A stretch of 64,000 nt of DNA from Owenia fusiformis (lineage: Eukaryota; Annelida; Polychaeta; Sabellida; Oweniidae). The notes beneath the pieces are model-generated. The model was not told the origin of the DNA. It searched no databases and saw only the letters and a list, made by a program, of their open reading frames with translations. This document shows, piece by piece, positions 46,801 to 58,514 of this stretch. A program made the position numbers and the translations under genes. Within the stretch, counting starts at the first letter, position 1. Every line of letters starts with the position of its first letter. The stretch covers positions 15,174,822 to 15,238,821 of the forward strand of contig CAIIXF020000008.1 of the NCBI GenBank assembly GCA_903813345.2. The letters run 5' to 3'.

Positions 46801-49800
46801 AAAAATGTGGATACGCCACATTTTAGAAAGACAATTAGTACCAAATGAGGTTAGCTGTCCATTTGTTCATTTTAATCTAATACAGCAAAACGAAGCTTAC
46901 ATTTTCATATTGTTTCCTTGTGAAATAAAAATTGTAGTATAGTTGTCATTACTTATGTGATATTTTCTATCACCGTGTCTCATGCTGGTACTTAGATGAT
47001 TTTCTTGCGAAGGTTTTGGTACATTCTTCAGACCGGCATGACACTCTTACCCTCTCCATGTCCCCATGATGAATGAAGTTATAATTGAAACTAAATGCCC
47101 ATGCTACTTAAACCCGTATTCAGGGTATTATGTTTCATATCCTGGGTTAAAACAGACTAATATTGTATAACACTACTAATTATTGCTTCATTTCATTCAC
47201 GAGTGCACCGCTTGTTCATTGAGTTTACTTATTGAGTCGACCAATTCCGTATTAACACGGTTTATCTGTGTCACTGACAAGTGAAATCGGTTTCAATAGT
47301 TTAAGATTTAAAAAGTTATGACAACTTTTGTCATTTTTTCACGTTTTTGTAAATGTAAACAAAGGAGGTTGGGACCCTAGGCTTTTTTATTATTCTATCG
47401 ACAGAGATGTGATTGGTGTCTATAGAAAGTAGAATCAATTCCCCAGAGCATGTGCTATACAGTATCACCGTGCGAACTTGCTGTGAAACATAATCTCAAT
47501 TTCCGTAGGACAAGGTAACCATTTTTCATGAAATGGTATGATTTATTCTGTATTAATGTCATCACGACCACAAATACAGAACGGTCTACATGGGAGAGTG
47601 ATTAGTTAGGTAGTTTTTGGTTCAGAAAATGGGGTATATCCTGATAGAAATATAGATATACTGTCGGAATATCAGAGATTTAAAGGTGAGATATCATATT
47701 TCACATTATCCAAAACCTCTAATTAACCTCCCTTATAATATATTGTGTGAAAGCAGTCATGTATACAATGTTAAAGTTCTACTAACGTATTTATTCCAAT
47801 GACGTAGAGGAAATGGTTACATAGTAGACGGTACAGTGGATGACTTGGAGACAGCTGACGATTAGTCACTATGCAAACATACTCCATAAGAATATGCGTC
47901 ATTCCTGTAAATAAAAAATTATAGAAGTATACTTTGCATGATACTTAAAGATGCAGCATTAAATATTGCAGAAGTCATGGACATATGAAATCCTAAATAC
48001 ACTTAATTCATTGACCTTATTTCTAGACCCCTAACACCTAAAATGTCACCACATGCCATTTGTAACAGATGCCGAACCCCGAATGCTGTCTGCTGGATTC
48101 CAAACGCTGAACACCGTCCACAAAAAAAGTTGGGAAACAATATGTCACCACTTGTGTTGGTGACATAAAAACATGAGGTGTGACAACCCGACAAGGCCTC
48201 CATATTTGATCTACCGAAGATATCCCCTTCATAATGACCTACAAATACCAAAATGAGCTACCAACCGCTGAACACGAATCGTCGAAAGCCAACCAACATC
48301 CACAAAAGTTGGATACTATAACAATATGTCACCATTTCTGGTGGTGACATAAAAACTATATTGGAAGCCATCCATCTTCACATCACAAGTCATCGACCAC
48401 GAGTGCAGCTTACAATGATTATGTGATAAGTATCTCGGGTATGCCGTACGTGTTAAGATGGTGCCTACCTAGGTGAGCTATAGACTGGTGGTAGTTACAA
48501 TCTGCATTGTTGAACCACATCTTGGCCAACAACCAAGTGTATTCGGGGTCAGACGGCAAGAAAACCTGAAATGTGAAGAACAATGTACAAATATGAATGA
48601 GATACAGGTATGCATAAAATATTCATATCAAATCAAGACCAGCCTGATGTTACTTGTTTTCCTGAGAGCAAAGAGAAATGTAAAGATGAATTTTTGGCCT
48701 TTTCTTTCATGCAGAAAGCCGAGTTGTTGCAAAGGACTACAATATACATTGTATGAATATTCAACATTTCTGAAAGAAATAATAGTCAATAAAGTGGCTA
48801 CGGACATAAATAACTATAACATTTCAACAAAACATAAATGCTGTCATTGTAAGTATTACATGCCTGTATAGTCTTGCCTCAAGACTGAGTAACCCCCCGT
48901 CCCACCCCCCCATGTGACTTGTACTCCACCTTCCCTTGCGTTGGGGGTAAACATTCTTGAAGCAAGACTAATGCTTGTAATATTAACTTGGGTAGAGCAA
49001 AGGTAGGTGATACAAATACTTACAGGGTTATCATCTGAGGGTGTCTGTTCTAGCTGGATGGCAATTGGTAACAATTTTCCTCTGCTATTCACATAAAACA
49101 ACCCAAGGGGTGCACACAACTACAGAATACATGGCATAGATAGATCAATGGGGAGATTAGGGGACACACGTAGATATGATAAAATTGAAAGTGGCACAAG
49201 TGTGATAATGTGATAATATCTACAGAGATCTATTGACAAGAGTTTATTATACGTATGGCAATACAGGGTGTCCACAAAAAAAGTATACCCAACTTCAAAG
49301 CCAGGATACCAGAATTCTGAGCAATTTTTAAGAAATTTAAAGGCTATAGTATAAAGCCTAGTTTATGTTCCATCAAATGGTACCTAGATCATTATGTAAC
49401 TGTCATGGGTGACTGAGCAATCAAGACTTTTATGAGCGGTGGTAAAATCAGCACTGTGCCAAGTTAGCATTCAAGTAGGATTGACACAATGAATGTTTTT
49501 TTGTGTTTAAAAGATTATTAATGTTCAAATTCAAACTTGTCCCATGTTCTTCAATCTTTCTGCATAATTTTCCATAACTTTTTATTGTTACCTTCCTCTC
49601 GGGAATTGGATCACAAGAGCTTCTTGAACAGCAATGAAACTTCTACTTGATGATATGCAGCCTTGAAGTCAATTATATCCCCCATTTAAGTCAATACACC
49701 CTTGCTGAAATCCTCATTTTCTCTGAAGAACTCAAGTTGATTGAGTCTCAACAAGTAGATTCATGTTGGACAGTATTGCTAGAATCCATTTTCAATAGTA

Positions 49801-52800
49801 AGAATAGGGGTTCTTAAACAGTACCTGGATTTGCTTTTTGTTGGCTCTACTGCTCAGGTGTCAGTTGAACCATGTTTGCAGGCCTATTTTAGAGTAGGTA
49901 TGCTTTTTGCCAAATCTTTTTTTCATAAGAGAGCTACTCAGCCCCCAGTCCAGTTCATTATGAAAGTCCTGTCATCTAACATAATGTAACAGAAAAAGAA
50001 TACTAAGCCAATTACACATCGATTGCCACACAGGAAGATAACTTGGCACAGTGCTAATTTTACCACCTATCAGAATGGTCATGATTGTTCAGTCATACAT
50101 GACAGTTACATAATGATCTAGGTACCATTTGATGGAGGACAAATAAGGCTTTTTGCTGTTACATTTGGATTTCAAAAAGATTGCTCAGGATTCTAGTAAT
50201 TTGGTTTTGAAGTTGGGTATACTTTTTTTGTGGACGCCCTGTATTAACATGAAAACCTTTATGGAACTACATGTCTAAGAATATGGAAGCCATGCAAAGC
50301 TATATATGGCTATGACAGAGACAACAAGGCATAAACATGCAAAATGTCACCACCTGCCATTTGCTACAGATGACAAACTCTGAACGTCTGGATTGAAATT
50401 TATGTCCGAAAGGTTATGTGTTTGATAAGGTTATGTGTAAGATGTACATCAAAACTGAATGAAGCTAAAAAATGATTATAACAAGAATCGTACATATCTG
50501 TCATCTGTTTTTGTGATATCATCCAGTATTTTGTAGTCTATGATGTAAATCTTCTTGGTATCTAAACACTCTTTAAGGGTCTGACCTTCAAGGAATGGTT
50601 CAACCATTTCAGGTGTGACTGAAAACCTGAAATAATAAAATCACTGAGACGGCATATGGCTCAAATAGAAGATACATATACACAGATACATATACATACA
50701 TATGGAGAAGACAGCACCCAACACAAGAGAGATTCACTTGGCATAACCCTTCTTATAAAATACAATGTCGCCTGGACTATTTTTTTGTCTCTAATTTTCT
50801 TGATGATGTCACCGAAGCAGACATACTTACTGCACCTTCTCCAGACCACCTAGCAACAACTCTTACGCTACAAACAAAAGATTACAGAAAACAAGGACCA
50901 GGATTTTGGAAACTAAACACAAGCTTACTACAGGATAAAGAATACCAAGAATGCATCAAAAAACAAATAGAAGAAACAAGGAAAATGTTCAATGAAAAGG
51001 ATGACACTAGAGTTATATGGGATTTTTTGAAAATGGAAATAAGAAAAGCAAGCATAAAATTTTCTAAGAAAAGAGCAAAAGAAAGAAAAGATGAAGAAAA
51101 GAGACTACTTAAGCATGCTTTAGCTTTAGCACAAATTGAAGTTGACAGATTATCATCCCAGGAAAATATTAACAATTTGAACAGATTGAAACTAAAATTA
51201 GAAATGATTCAAGAGCACAAAACAAAAGGAAGTATAATACAGAGTAGAGCAAGGTGGTATGAAGAAGGGGAAAAATCATCGAAATACTTTTTTCACCTGG
51301 AAAAATCTAATTCTGTTAATAAAGTAATAACAAAGTTGAGAACGGCTAATGGGAATGAAATTACAGATCCAAGAGATATATTAACAGCCCAAAAAGAATT
51401 TTATCAAAATCTTTATACATCATCGTACATAGATAAAGATGAAAATATGATCAAACGTGTTACAAATGAGTTTCTAAATCAAGAAGATATACCAAAAATT
51501 AACAATGTTGACAAACTAGAATGTGAAAAGAAAATAAGTCTTGAGGAGTGTTATAAAATGTTGAAATCTTTCAAGAAAGGAAAATCCCCAGGGACAGATG
51601 GTCTTCCATCAGAGTTTTATTTACAATTTTGGGATGAACTTAAAAATGATATTGTTAACACATTTAATCATGCTTTAGTACAAGGAGAATTAAGTTCTAG
51701 TCAGAAAAGAGGTATTATAAGTTTAATTCCAAAAAAGTCAAAAGATCGTTATAATTTAGCAAACTGGAGGCCCATAACACTACTCAATTGTGATTATAAA
51801 CTGTTAACAAAAATTTTAGCACAGAGATTAAGAGGAATACTTCCAAAGATTATCAGCCCGGAACAAACAGGATACGTAATGAATAGATTTATTGGGACAA
51901 ATGTCAGGCTCATCAAAGACATTATGGATTACACAAATAACAATAATCAAAAAGGTCTTCTATTATTTTTAGACTTTCAAAAAGCTTTCGATTCTGTCGA
52001 ATGGAATTTTATTGAAAAAACATTGGAAGCCTTTGGATTTAGCAATATTTTCATTAATTTTTTTTCAAAGTATATATAAAAATTCAAACAGTTGTGTCAT
52101 TAATAATGGTGAGTCCTCTAGCTTTTTTAGAGTTCACAGAGGAGTAAGACAAGGCGACCCCCTGTCAGGATTACTTTTTATAATGGTCATTGAGATTCTC
52201 TGCCTTGCAGTGAAACGAAATACAAATGTTCAGGGTGTTACAATTCAAGATCAGGAAATAAAGGCATGTCAGTACACCGATGATGTTACAGTTATACTTA
52301 AGAATGAAGAATCTGTAACAGAAACAATGAAAATCTTAGAAAAATTCGAAGTTTGTTCTGGCCTTAAATTGAACAAAAATAAATCTGAGCTGATGTGGAT
52401 AGGAAATGCAAAAAACAAAAATGATAGTATCAATGACTTAAAAACAGTTAAACAAGCTAAAGCCCTTGGATATTGTTTTACATATAATGAACAAATTCAC
52501 ATCAAAAATAACATTTTAGATAAAATACAAGTGATGAAGTCAAAACTTAATACATGGAATGGAAGAGATCTAAGTATAAAAGGCAGAATTCTTTTAGTCA
52601 AATCTATTGGTATATCCCAGCTTACTTACATTTCAGCAACTTCAGTGATTCCAGAGAAATATATTAAGGAAATTGATGATGTTATTCTAAAATTTATTTG
52701 GAGGAATAAACCTCCTAAAATCAAGAAGAAAACTTTAATTGGAAATATTTGTGATGGAGGGCTAAAAATGGTTGAATTCAAGCTCATGGATCAAGCCCTA

Positions 52801-55800
52801 AAAGCAGCATGGGTAAAAAGACTGACCAACAAAGAGGCAGGGCTGTGGAAAACCATACCCAACATAATGTTTGCTAATTTTGGAACCAACATCATATTTG
52901 AATCAAATTATGATTATAAATCATTAGACTTATCAAATGTTTCAACCTTTTATCAAGAAATCTTAAAAACATGGAGTATAATTATAGACCAAAAAGTACC
53001 AACTGACAAAGCAAGTGTCAAAGAGCAAATAATTTGGAATAACAGGAACATCCTGATAGGAAATAAACCAGTTTTTTACAAACAGTGGAATGCAAAGTCC
53101 ATTAATAAAATAAAACATCTCGTCGATATGAATGGTCAGTTTATTGAGAAAAATGAAATAGAACAATCATATAAGTTAAAGATAAAAGATATGGAATACA
53201 ACAGCATAAAAATGGCAATACCAATAAAATGGAAAGATATTTTAAGAAAACCAAGTGATTCAAATAATGCAAGTAGTGAGCAAAAGTCGGTGTCTGTTGA
53301 GAATGTAACATGTAAAAAGGCATATGCAATATTAAATCAGAGAGAATTCGAAGCACCCACCTCTTTGTTTAAAATAAAACAATTCATAGATGAGCAGGAG
53401 ATAAAATGGTATTTTCTACTGGCAAACAAAGTTACAAAGGACTCAAATATTCAAATTTTTCAATTCAAAATTCTACACAATACTTTAGTGTGTCAAGATA
53501 AACTATTTAAAATGAATATAGCAGATACAAATCTTTGTCCATATTGTCAACAAAGACACACAATCAAACATATGTTAGTTGATTGCATTAAAGCTCAATT
53601 ACTGTGGAAAGAATTTACAACTCTTATGGTAAGTGATAAGAAAATTAAACTAAGTGACAAAGATATATTATATGGCCATCAACCTAAGGATGATGAATTT
53701 AATGTTTTAAATTTAGCTATTATTTTGATGAAACATTATATATACAGAAGTTTTATTGATAAGATAGATGTAACCTTTGTTGGATTTAAAATATATTTTA
53801 AAGATTATATTACAAAATCAACATTTTTAAGGGAAATTATAAATTACAAGAAATAAATAAAATATTATAAGATTTAACTATATGTAGGTACTGTTCAGTA
53901 AAATTTGGGTGAATGTGTGAATGAGTGAAAATGAATGGCAGAATGAATGAGGTATGAATGCTAAATTGTTTTGCTTCTGTTCATACCACACATATAACAC
54001 AAAACAAATAAATCTGTTACAAATAATACAACTATATATGTACTGGATCACCTAATGATACAAAATACTATTTAAGTTAACATTCTAAGGTGCATACTTT
54101 TTCAGATTACAATATGTTTTAACAATAATTGAATGTATGATGTGAACAAAAATGAAATAAATTGTGAAAAGGAAAAAAAATATATATATACACAGATACA
54201 ATATAATAGATAATAATCTAAAAAACAAACATTAGTACTTGTAAAACAGGATACAATGCCTTTTTGAAAATTGATTTCATTGTGATGTTATTATTAGATT
54301 CCTTACTTGTCTGGTATTTGTTGACATAGATGTATGACAGCTGGGTTGCATCCTTTCAGTTTTTGTGCCCCAAATGCCTCATCGTCTTTCCAGGTATGCA
54401 TACCCTAAATGTGTATGTGGAAGTGACACCATATAAAGAAAATATTAAGCAAAAATACCCATCAAGCCTGAAAGTTTCTCTTTAACTTTTTTATATGGTA
54501 AGATGGTACCATGATTTTTAATAACCTTAAACATTTTGTACCAATTATTTTACATGTATTTTGATTACTTTTTGAAAAAATAACAATTTCTTTTTTGTGT
54601 ATAAGCCACTCTATAGTGATGATAATGGGAGAGAAATAACATATTAAAATTCTGAGCTTAGTTTGTTTATCTGTTTTCAAATTATCATGACGTCAAATCA
54701 ATAATCAGACTTTATACAAAACAGATTAAAAAAAGTCTTAGCACAAAAAACTATCTTTAATACCCAAACTACATGTACATGTATAACTGAAAATTATATG
54801 AAAACATTCATCTGGAATCCTAAACAAAGAACCATAGATATCAATCTACATGTATAAATAAATGAAAATAACCTACATCTGGAATCCTAAACAAAGCACC
54901 ATATATATCCTTCAGGTCATCTAAGCACTCAAACTCTCCCACTATTAGATCCAGTACTTCTGAAGATAGTTTCGCTTTAGCAAGGACAGCCATTAAATTC
55001 CACTAAAATTGGAAATTTATTATGCCAAATATTATTTTGGTTTATTACTTAGTAAAAGAAGAATCAGAAATGGAGAGTACATTTTTAATGCTTTTTTAGA
55101 TCTTAAAAATGCTTTTTGCCATAGATATGTTTTGCTTACCTAACATAAATGTAAAAATTATAAAAATATTTAAAATAATATATTATGATATACATTATGC
55201 TATACATTTTGTACATCATTTTGATTTATCAGAAAAAGAGAGTACATTTTAAATGCTTTTTACCAGATGTTATGCTTACCTGATATTAAAAAAACAGGGT
55301 GGTCCAAAAAAGTGAACCCCTGCAATTGGCTATATTTCCCTTATTACATGCAGGAATCCTTTCATATTTACATGTTGTAGAGGAAGGTCTAAAATTTTAG
55401 ATGGTACCATATATTTTTGTAGTCTTGAAATTTGCAGAAATTATAAGCCCTATCCAAACAGCACTGAAAATCGATAAAATGTGAACATTTGCGATTCTTC
55501 AACCCTTCAACAGTCTTCGTGTAGAAATTGTTTTAGCCGCAGTCTGAGAAACCTAATGTTTTCTGACTTTGTCTGGATTTGAAACCTGCACATTATGGTG
55601 TAAAAATTAGCACCCCGCCTCCGTCAGTTAACAATTTCCATGCATCACATTTGTAAAGTTTTGTACAATATCTAATTTTAGGCATGTTTTTGAAAGTCTT
55701 GTAATTTCTTCAAAATTCAAGACTGCAAATAAATTATGGCATCAACAAAAATGTTAGACCTTTCTCTACAAATGTGATGATACGATCCAATCATGTATTA

Positions 55801-58339
55801 AGGAAAATATAGCCTTTTGCAGGAGTTCATTTTTTGGACCACCCTGTACATAAAAGATATTCAAATTAATACACTTTTAGACTGTTCTGTTTGATTACTT
55901 TTAGATACTGTAGATTTGAGAATCAAACATTACCTCATATTCTTTTGTGAACATTTCATCCACTGGAATATCTTTTATCTAAAAGTACAAAATACCGATT
56001 TTAATTGTCCATTTTATCATACTTCAAAAACTCATCGCCAACAGGCACAATCACTACATTCCTAGGACAGGTCCAAAGCTTGATGAAGCAAGAAGGCATA
56101 AACCATTACTATTGACTGGAGTATATGCATGACAGCAAAAATTGACTTCCAAGGCTAATAGGATTTGCCAAGGGGGGTTCACTTCATGGAAAATTCCCAA
56201 ATCACTTAAAAAATGCTTAGAATGGTGAAAACTGCATGTTTTTGAAAGAATTTTTGTCCAGGGGGAGGGTTGCTAAAGCCCATCGAACGTTCTGGCTACG
56301 GGCATGGGGTTCAATAATGGGTCCAAATAAAACAAGACCAATAAGTCTTGCTTCTGGTCCGAAGAGTAACATTTAAAAATAACTTCAGCTTAATAAAAGA
56401 GCACTGATTTTTGCTGAAAATCACCATTCTCAAAAATACAGTTACAATACAAAGTCTGTGTAAAGTGTAAAGAGACTTTATTGACACCCTGTGGTTCGAT
56501 GTTGACCTATCAATTATTGAATTTCAATAGAAGTAAAAATATTGCTAAAATACCTGCGCTGGCCCCCCTTCCAAGTTCACTTTAAACTGATATTCAATCT
56601 GCTTAGCTTCAAGTTCTCGCTTTCGTTGTTCAAGTTCTGTGTCATGCTGTGGTAACAAAGAGTCATATTCCTTTAGTTTAATGGAAAAGCCTGCTGGAAC
56701 CCACCGATGTATGGGAAATATTGTTTGGTCCTTGTCTTTACATCGCTCAACTACAATTTTCTCAACATACCTGGAAAAAGCATTGTGATAAATAGCAATT
56801 GAATGATTATGCGTTTTGTTTTTAAAAAGAAGATTTAGAAAGATCTTTTTTAAAAAGATCGTTTTTATTTTAGATCCTTTTCATGAATATGTAAACACAC
56901 AAGTGCAAAAAGGGAAAAGACCAATTTACAAAATACAGCAAGAAAAAAAGAAGCAATGTAAAAATATAAGTTCTTGAAAAATATAAAAGGACAAGGATGT
57001 GATTCGAAGCATCACATTTGTTCAGAATTAAATAAACTTTTTTTTGTTTATACCATCTTCAGTCGTGAATCTGAGTGCTGAATAATGGAGTTTCACTTGA
57101 ATGGGACAGCAACTGTGGCCACTTACCAGGTATCATTACTATCTGTCTTATCCCTCCAAATGTCAAGCTGTGTAATATGCTTAAAACCTGAAGAGTTTCC
57201 AACTGAAAATGTATCAGTATGTCCTAACTCAAAGTCATCCTTCAATATCTTATCAAGTTTAAAATCACTGGATCGTTTCCCATTTTCATCGGTCAATGCG
57301 ATATAAACCTGGAACATGAATAGAGTTAGTTGATGGTTCAGGGAAACATTTTTGAAAAAATTGCTATACCTACCCATGTTATTTTTTGGTGCAAAATTAA
57401 GTATGAAGGAATCTGTGTTTTTCCTTGTTTTTTTCAGTTAAGTATCATTACATTGCCTTCTTTTAGTAAAACTGGTAAGCGTTCTATGGAAACTCGAGGG
57501 AATGCCGATATTTCAAGAAAATGGGTACCTTTTCCAAATTTCTTCTCAAAGTTTCTCAAGAACACTAGATTGCTTACAAATCATTTCTAACCCACTAAAC
57601 ATAAGATGCAACAAGGATGCTTTCCAGAGAAAATAAGGATATAAATCATAACTTATTTTGTACCACAAAATAACATGTGTTACCCTTTGCATTCGTTTGA
57701 CTACACTTCTTAAAAGAGAGCTTCGTCTTAACTAGACTCTGCACGCAGGGTAAACATGTGTAGGTTTAGCAATTTTCAAAAATGTTTTCTTGAACATGTG
57801 CATTAGCAACCTAAAGCAAACAGTATATATGTGGAATAAGCACATTTTTAAATGTGAAGCATACACAGACAAGGCATAAACATGCAAAATATCACCACCT
57901 GCCATTTGTTACATATGTCAACCGCCGAACACTAACCGCCGTACACCACACACTGACCACCGAACAGTCCACAAAAAGTTGAAGACAATAACTTACAATG
58001 TTCCAACCAAGTTTAACATATTCTGCCCAAGTATTCAAAACACCATTGGAAAGGTGGGAGTGGCAGTTTTATAGATCTGACCTACTAGTTTGACTATACA
58101 GGAAATTAACAAGTAGACTAATAAGAATTGTAGATAGCAACTAGAGACTACATGTAGACAGACTATTGATCTTGATCCACTGTTCAAATCTTAGAAAATC
58201 TTCAAGTGTGAATTAAGTCACAAAACAAATACCTTGAAAATCTAAAATAATTTTCACTCACATTTCCATCCGTGCCTGCTCCCTTTTTATCTCCAGTCTT
58301 AACAGAGACATCATAATCATTTGAGTTGCACTGGCCCAT
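28880..58339 (-). CDS. Lipoxygenase LOX-B, complete (15 exons over 29 kb, 660 aa)
   Basis: Same fold, predicted activity and exon plan as LOX-A. Exons: 58339-58262, 57308-57127, 56770-56554, 55978-55934, 55002-54877, 54404-54307, 50626-50494, 49119-49024, 48565-48469, 47904-47787, 32259-32106, 31855-31664, 31052-30885, 29612-29449, 28994-28880. Every exon length equals LOX-A except exon 11, which is 9 nt longer; total 1,983 nt, stop TAA, frame intact. Iron ligands are His351, His356, His539 and Asn543, and the C-terminal residue is Val660. The stereocontrol position is Ala399, followed by Leu where many relatives have Arg. The N-terminus MGQCNS fits myristoylation and adds a nearby cysteine. 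Intron 6 carries a LINE, and intron 10 is about 15.5 kb of nested transposons. The coding sequence shows no damage despite these insertions, so selection is probably maintaining it. Confidence 0.92.
29760..30540. repeat. Long-unit tandem repeat in LOX-B intron 13, splitting a MITE
   Basis: About five degenerate units of 150-190 bp carry tcagatttgaacttctgaga, a cttgtagatgattttgaaaa segment and gaccttgagaaggtcattga. The array lies between the two halves of a TGTCACCAC-family MITE (start at 29,739-29,760, remainder 30,552-30,658), which suggests expansion inside or insertion into that element. Confidence 0.75.
32724..39244. mobile_element. 6.5-kb foldback element nested in the palindromic element
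   Basis: Ends are ggttaccatagaaacagtat and the exact inverse, atactgtttctatggtaacc. Arms of roughly 1.6-1.9 kb pair outside-in: 32,724-33,180 with 38,800-39,244, then 34,060-34,340 with 37,360-37,900, where the gggcagatatag/ctatatctgccc words lie. Similarity decays inward. ATAT flanks both sides (32,720-32,723 and 39,245-39,248). The intact opposite arm of the host element near 44,480 shows the empty site (taacttatatagac). No recognisable transposase. Confidence 0.8.
41487..41825 (-). pseudogene. Decayed ORF in the spacer of the palindromic element
   Basis: One minus-strand frame stays open for about 110 codons with a single internal stop (at about 41,653-41,655). It has protein-like composition, for example [20 protein letters not shown] and later [21 protein letters not shown] do not recognise the family. 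Its place at the centre of the inverted arms suggests the remains of the element's own gene. Confidence 0.4.
43053..43536. mobile_element. One-ended mariner-like fragment in the right arm
   Basis: The right end reads cggtcctgttttttggacaccctg, the terminus of the 15,188/59,061 family, followed by TA. The opposite arm of the host palindrome (about 40,170-40,215) lacks the insert, so it was added to one arm only. The left terminus is missing and the left boundary is approximate. Confidence 0.6.
44949..47600. mobile_element. 2.65-kb element with CACT...AGTG inverted termini
   Basis: Inverted arms of about 330 bp start cactctcccatgtagaccgt (44,949) and end acggtctacatgggagagtg (47,600). They continue inward through cgtgatgacat and agtgaaatcggttt words to about 45,282 and 47,268. 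ATTA stands immediately outside both ends, a candidate 4-bp (or TTA 3-bp) target duplication. The interior has short plus-strand frames at 45,392-45,601, 46,070-46,282 and 46,257-46,475 that I cannot assign. CACTA- or Harbinger-type affinity is possible but unproven. Confidence 0.75.
48044..48165. mobile_element. TGTCACCAC-family MITE, LOX-B intron 9
   Basis: It runs from tgtcaccacatgccatttgt to tgtcaccacttgtgttggtgaca, with the gccgaacccc/gaacaccgtcc core. It lies about 100 bp from the older truncated family copy at 48,262-48,349 that all three LOX genes share. LOX-A and LOX-C lack this one, so it inserted after LOX-B diverged. Confidence 0.65.
48262..48349. mobile_element. TGTCACCAC-family MITE, ancestral truncated copy in LOX-B intron 9
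   Basis: It keeps the right part only: aaccgctgaacacgaatcgt, then gttggatactataac and tgtcaccatttctggtggtgaca. The sequence following it (agccatcc.tcttcacatc) also matches LOX-A and LOX-C downstream of their copies, establishing position-by-position homology of the intron. Confidence 0.65.
49264..50241. mobile_element. Tc1/mariner-like non-autonomous element, LOX-B intron 7
   Basis: Terminal inverted repeats of about 40 bp: cagggtgtccacaaaaaaag at the left, continuing tatacccaacttcaaa, and the inverse tttgaagttgggtatac, ending tttttttgtggacgccctg at the right. TA flanks both ends (49,262-49,263 and 50,242-50,243). 978 bp without a recognisable transposase. Confidence 0.8.
50345..50390. mobile_element. 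TGTCACCAC-family MITE, truncated copy in LOX-B intron 7
   Basis: Only the left part remains: tgtcaccacctgccatttgc, then tacagatgacaaactctg. It breaks off before the gttggagac block, and the preceding aaggcataaacatgcaaaa matches other copies. Confidence 0.55.
50676..54200 (+). mobile_element. 5'-truncated L1/Tx1-type LINE with 15-bp target duplication (LOX-B intron 6)
   Basis: atatacacagataca occurs at 50,676-50,690 and 54,186-54,200, bracketing about 3.5 kb of LINE sequence in opposite orientation to LOX-B. Coding begins inside the C-terminal part of an APE-type endonuclease, so the element is truncated at the 5' end, typical of abortive target-primed reverse transcription. The 3' end is an A-rich tract (ggaaaaaaaatatatat) just before the second duplication. 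The perfect duplication argues for a fairly young insertion. Confidence 0.9.
50698..53856 (+). pseudogene. LINE ORF2 fragment: endonuclease end, reverse transcriptase, Cys/His tail
   Basis: The frame opens with the endonuclease tail ([20 protein letters not shown], then [12 protein letters not shown]) and the [12 protein letters not shown] linker. Reverse transcriptase blocks follow: [28 protein letters not shown], motif [27 protein letters not shown], and the catalytic YTDD at about 52,271-52,285. A C-terminal [17 protein letters not shown] knuckle is typical of L1/Tx1 ORF2. Coding shifts frame in a run of eight T (52,058-52,065): the upstream frame ends at 52,079 while the homologous continuation is in the next frame. 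It stops at 53,856. Not a functional gene as read; the shift could be real or a homopolymer error. Confidence 0.9.
55295..55846. mobile_element. Mariner-like non-autonomous element, LOX-B intron 4
   Basis: Inverted termini: cagggtggtccaaaaaagtg followed by aacccctgca, and the inverse tgcaggagttcattttttgg followed by accaccctg. They extend through ggctatatttccctta and its inverse. TA follows the right end; the left flank is an A run, so the target duplication is not clean. 552 bp, no open frame of note. Confidence 0.75.
57890..57990. mobile_element. TGTCACCAC-family MITE, LOX-B intron 1
   Basis: It starts atcaccacctgccatttgtt after aaggcataaacatgcaaaat. An expanded accgccgaacactaaccgcc-type core follows, then gtccacaaaaagttgaagac. 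The distal palindromic arm is missing. A family copy also sits in LOX-A intron 1 (24,394), but internal differences leave it unclear whether the two are homologous insertions. Confidence 0.6.
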
Positions 58340-58514
58340 TCTCCTTTACAAACTTACTGTACAGCAAATACTTAACCAATATGAACATGTAACTATCTCT
58401 ATATTCAAAAAAATGTATAAGCTCGATCAATTTTTTGGCAAGCGCACTTAAATAGGCCAATAATCACAGCCAGATGATGTACATCTCAGCAATCACCCTG
58501 ATCTAATTTATTTC

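Larger units (their letters stand above)
32260..47786. other. LOX-B intron 10, expanded by nested transposons
   Basis: The homologous intron is 553 bp in LOX-A and 1,384 bp in LOX-C; here it is about 15.5 kb. It contains a palindromic element (32,452-44,745) split by a 6.5-kb foldback (32,724-39,244), a partial mariner-like insert (about 43,053-43,536) and a CACT...AGTG element (44,949-47,600). I see no host exon inside. Confidence 0.8.
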
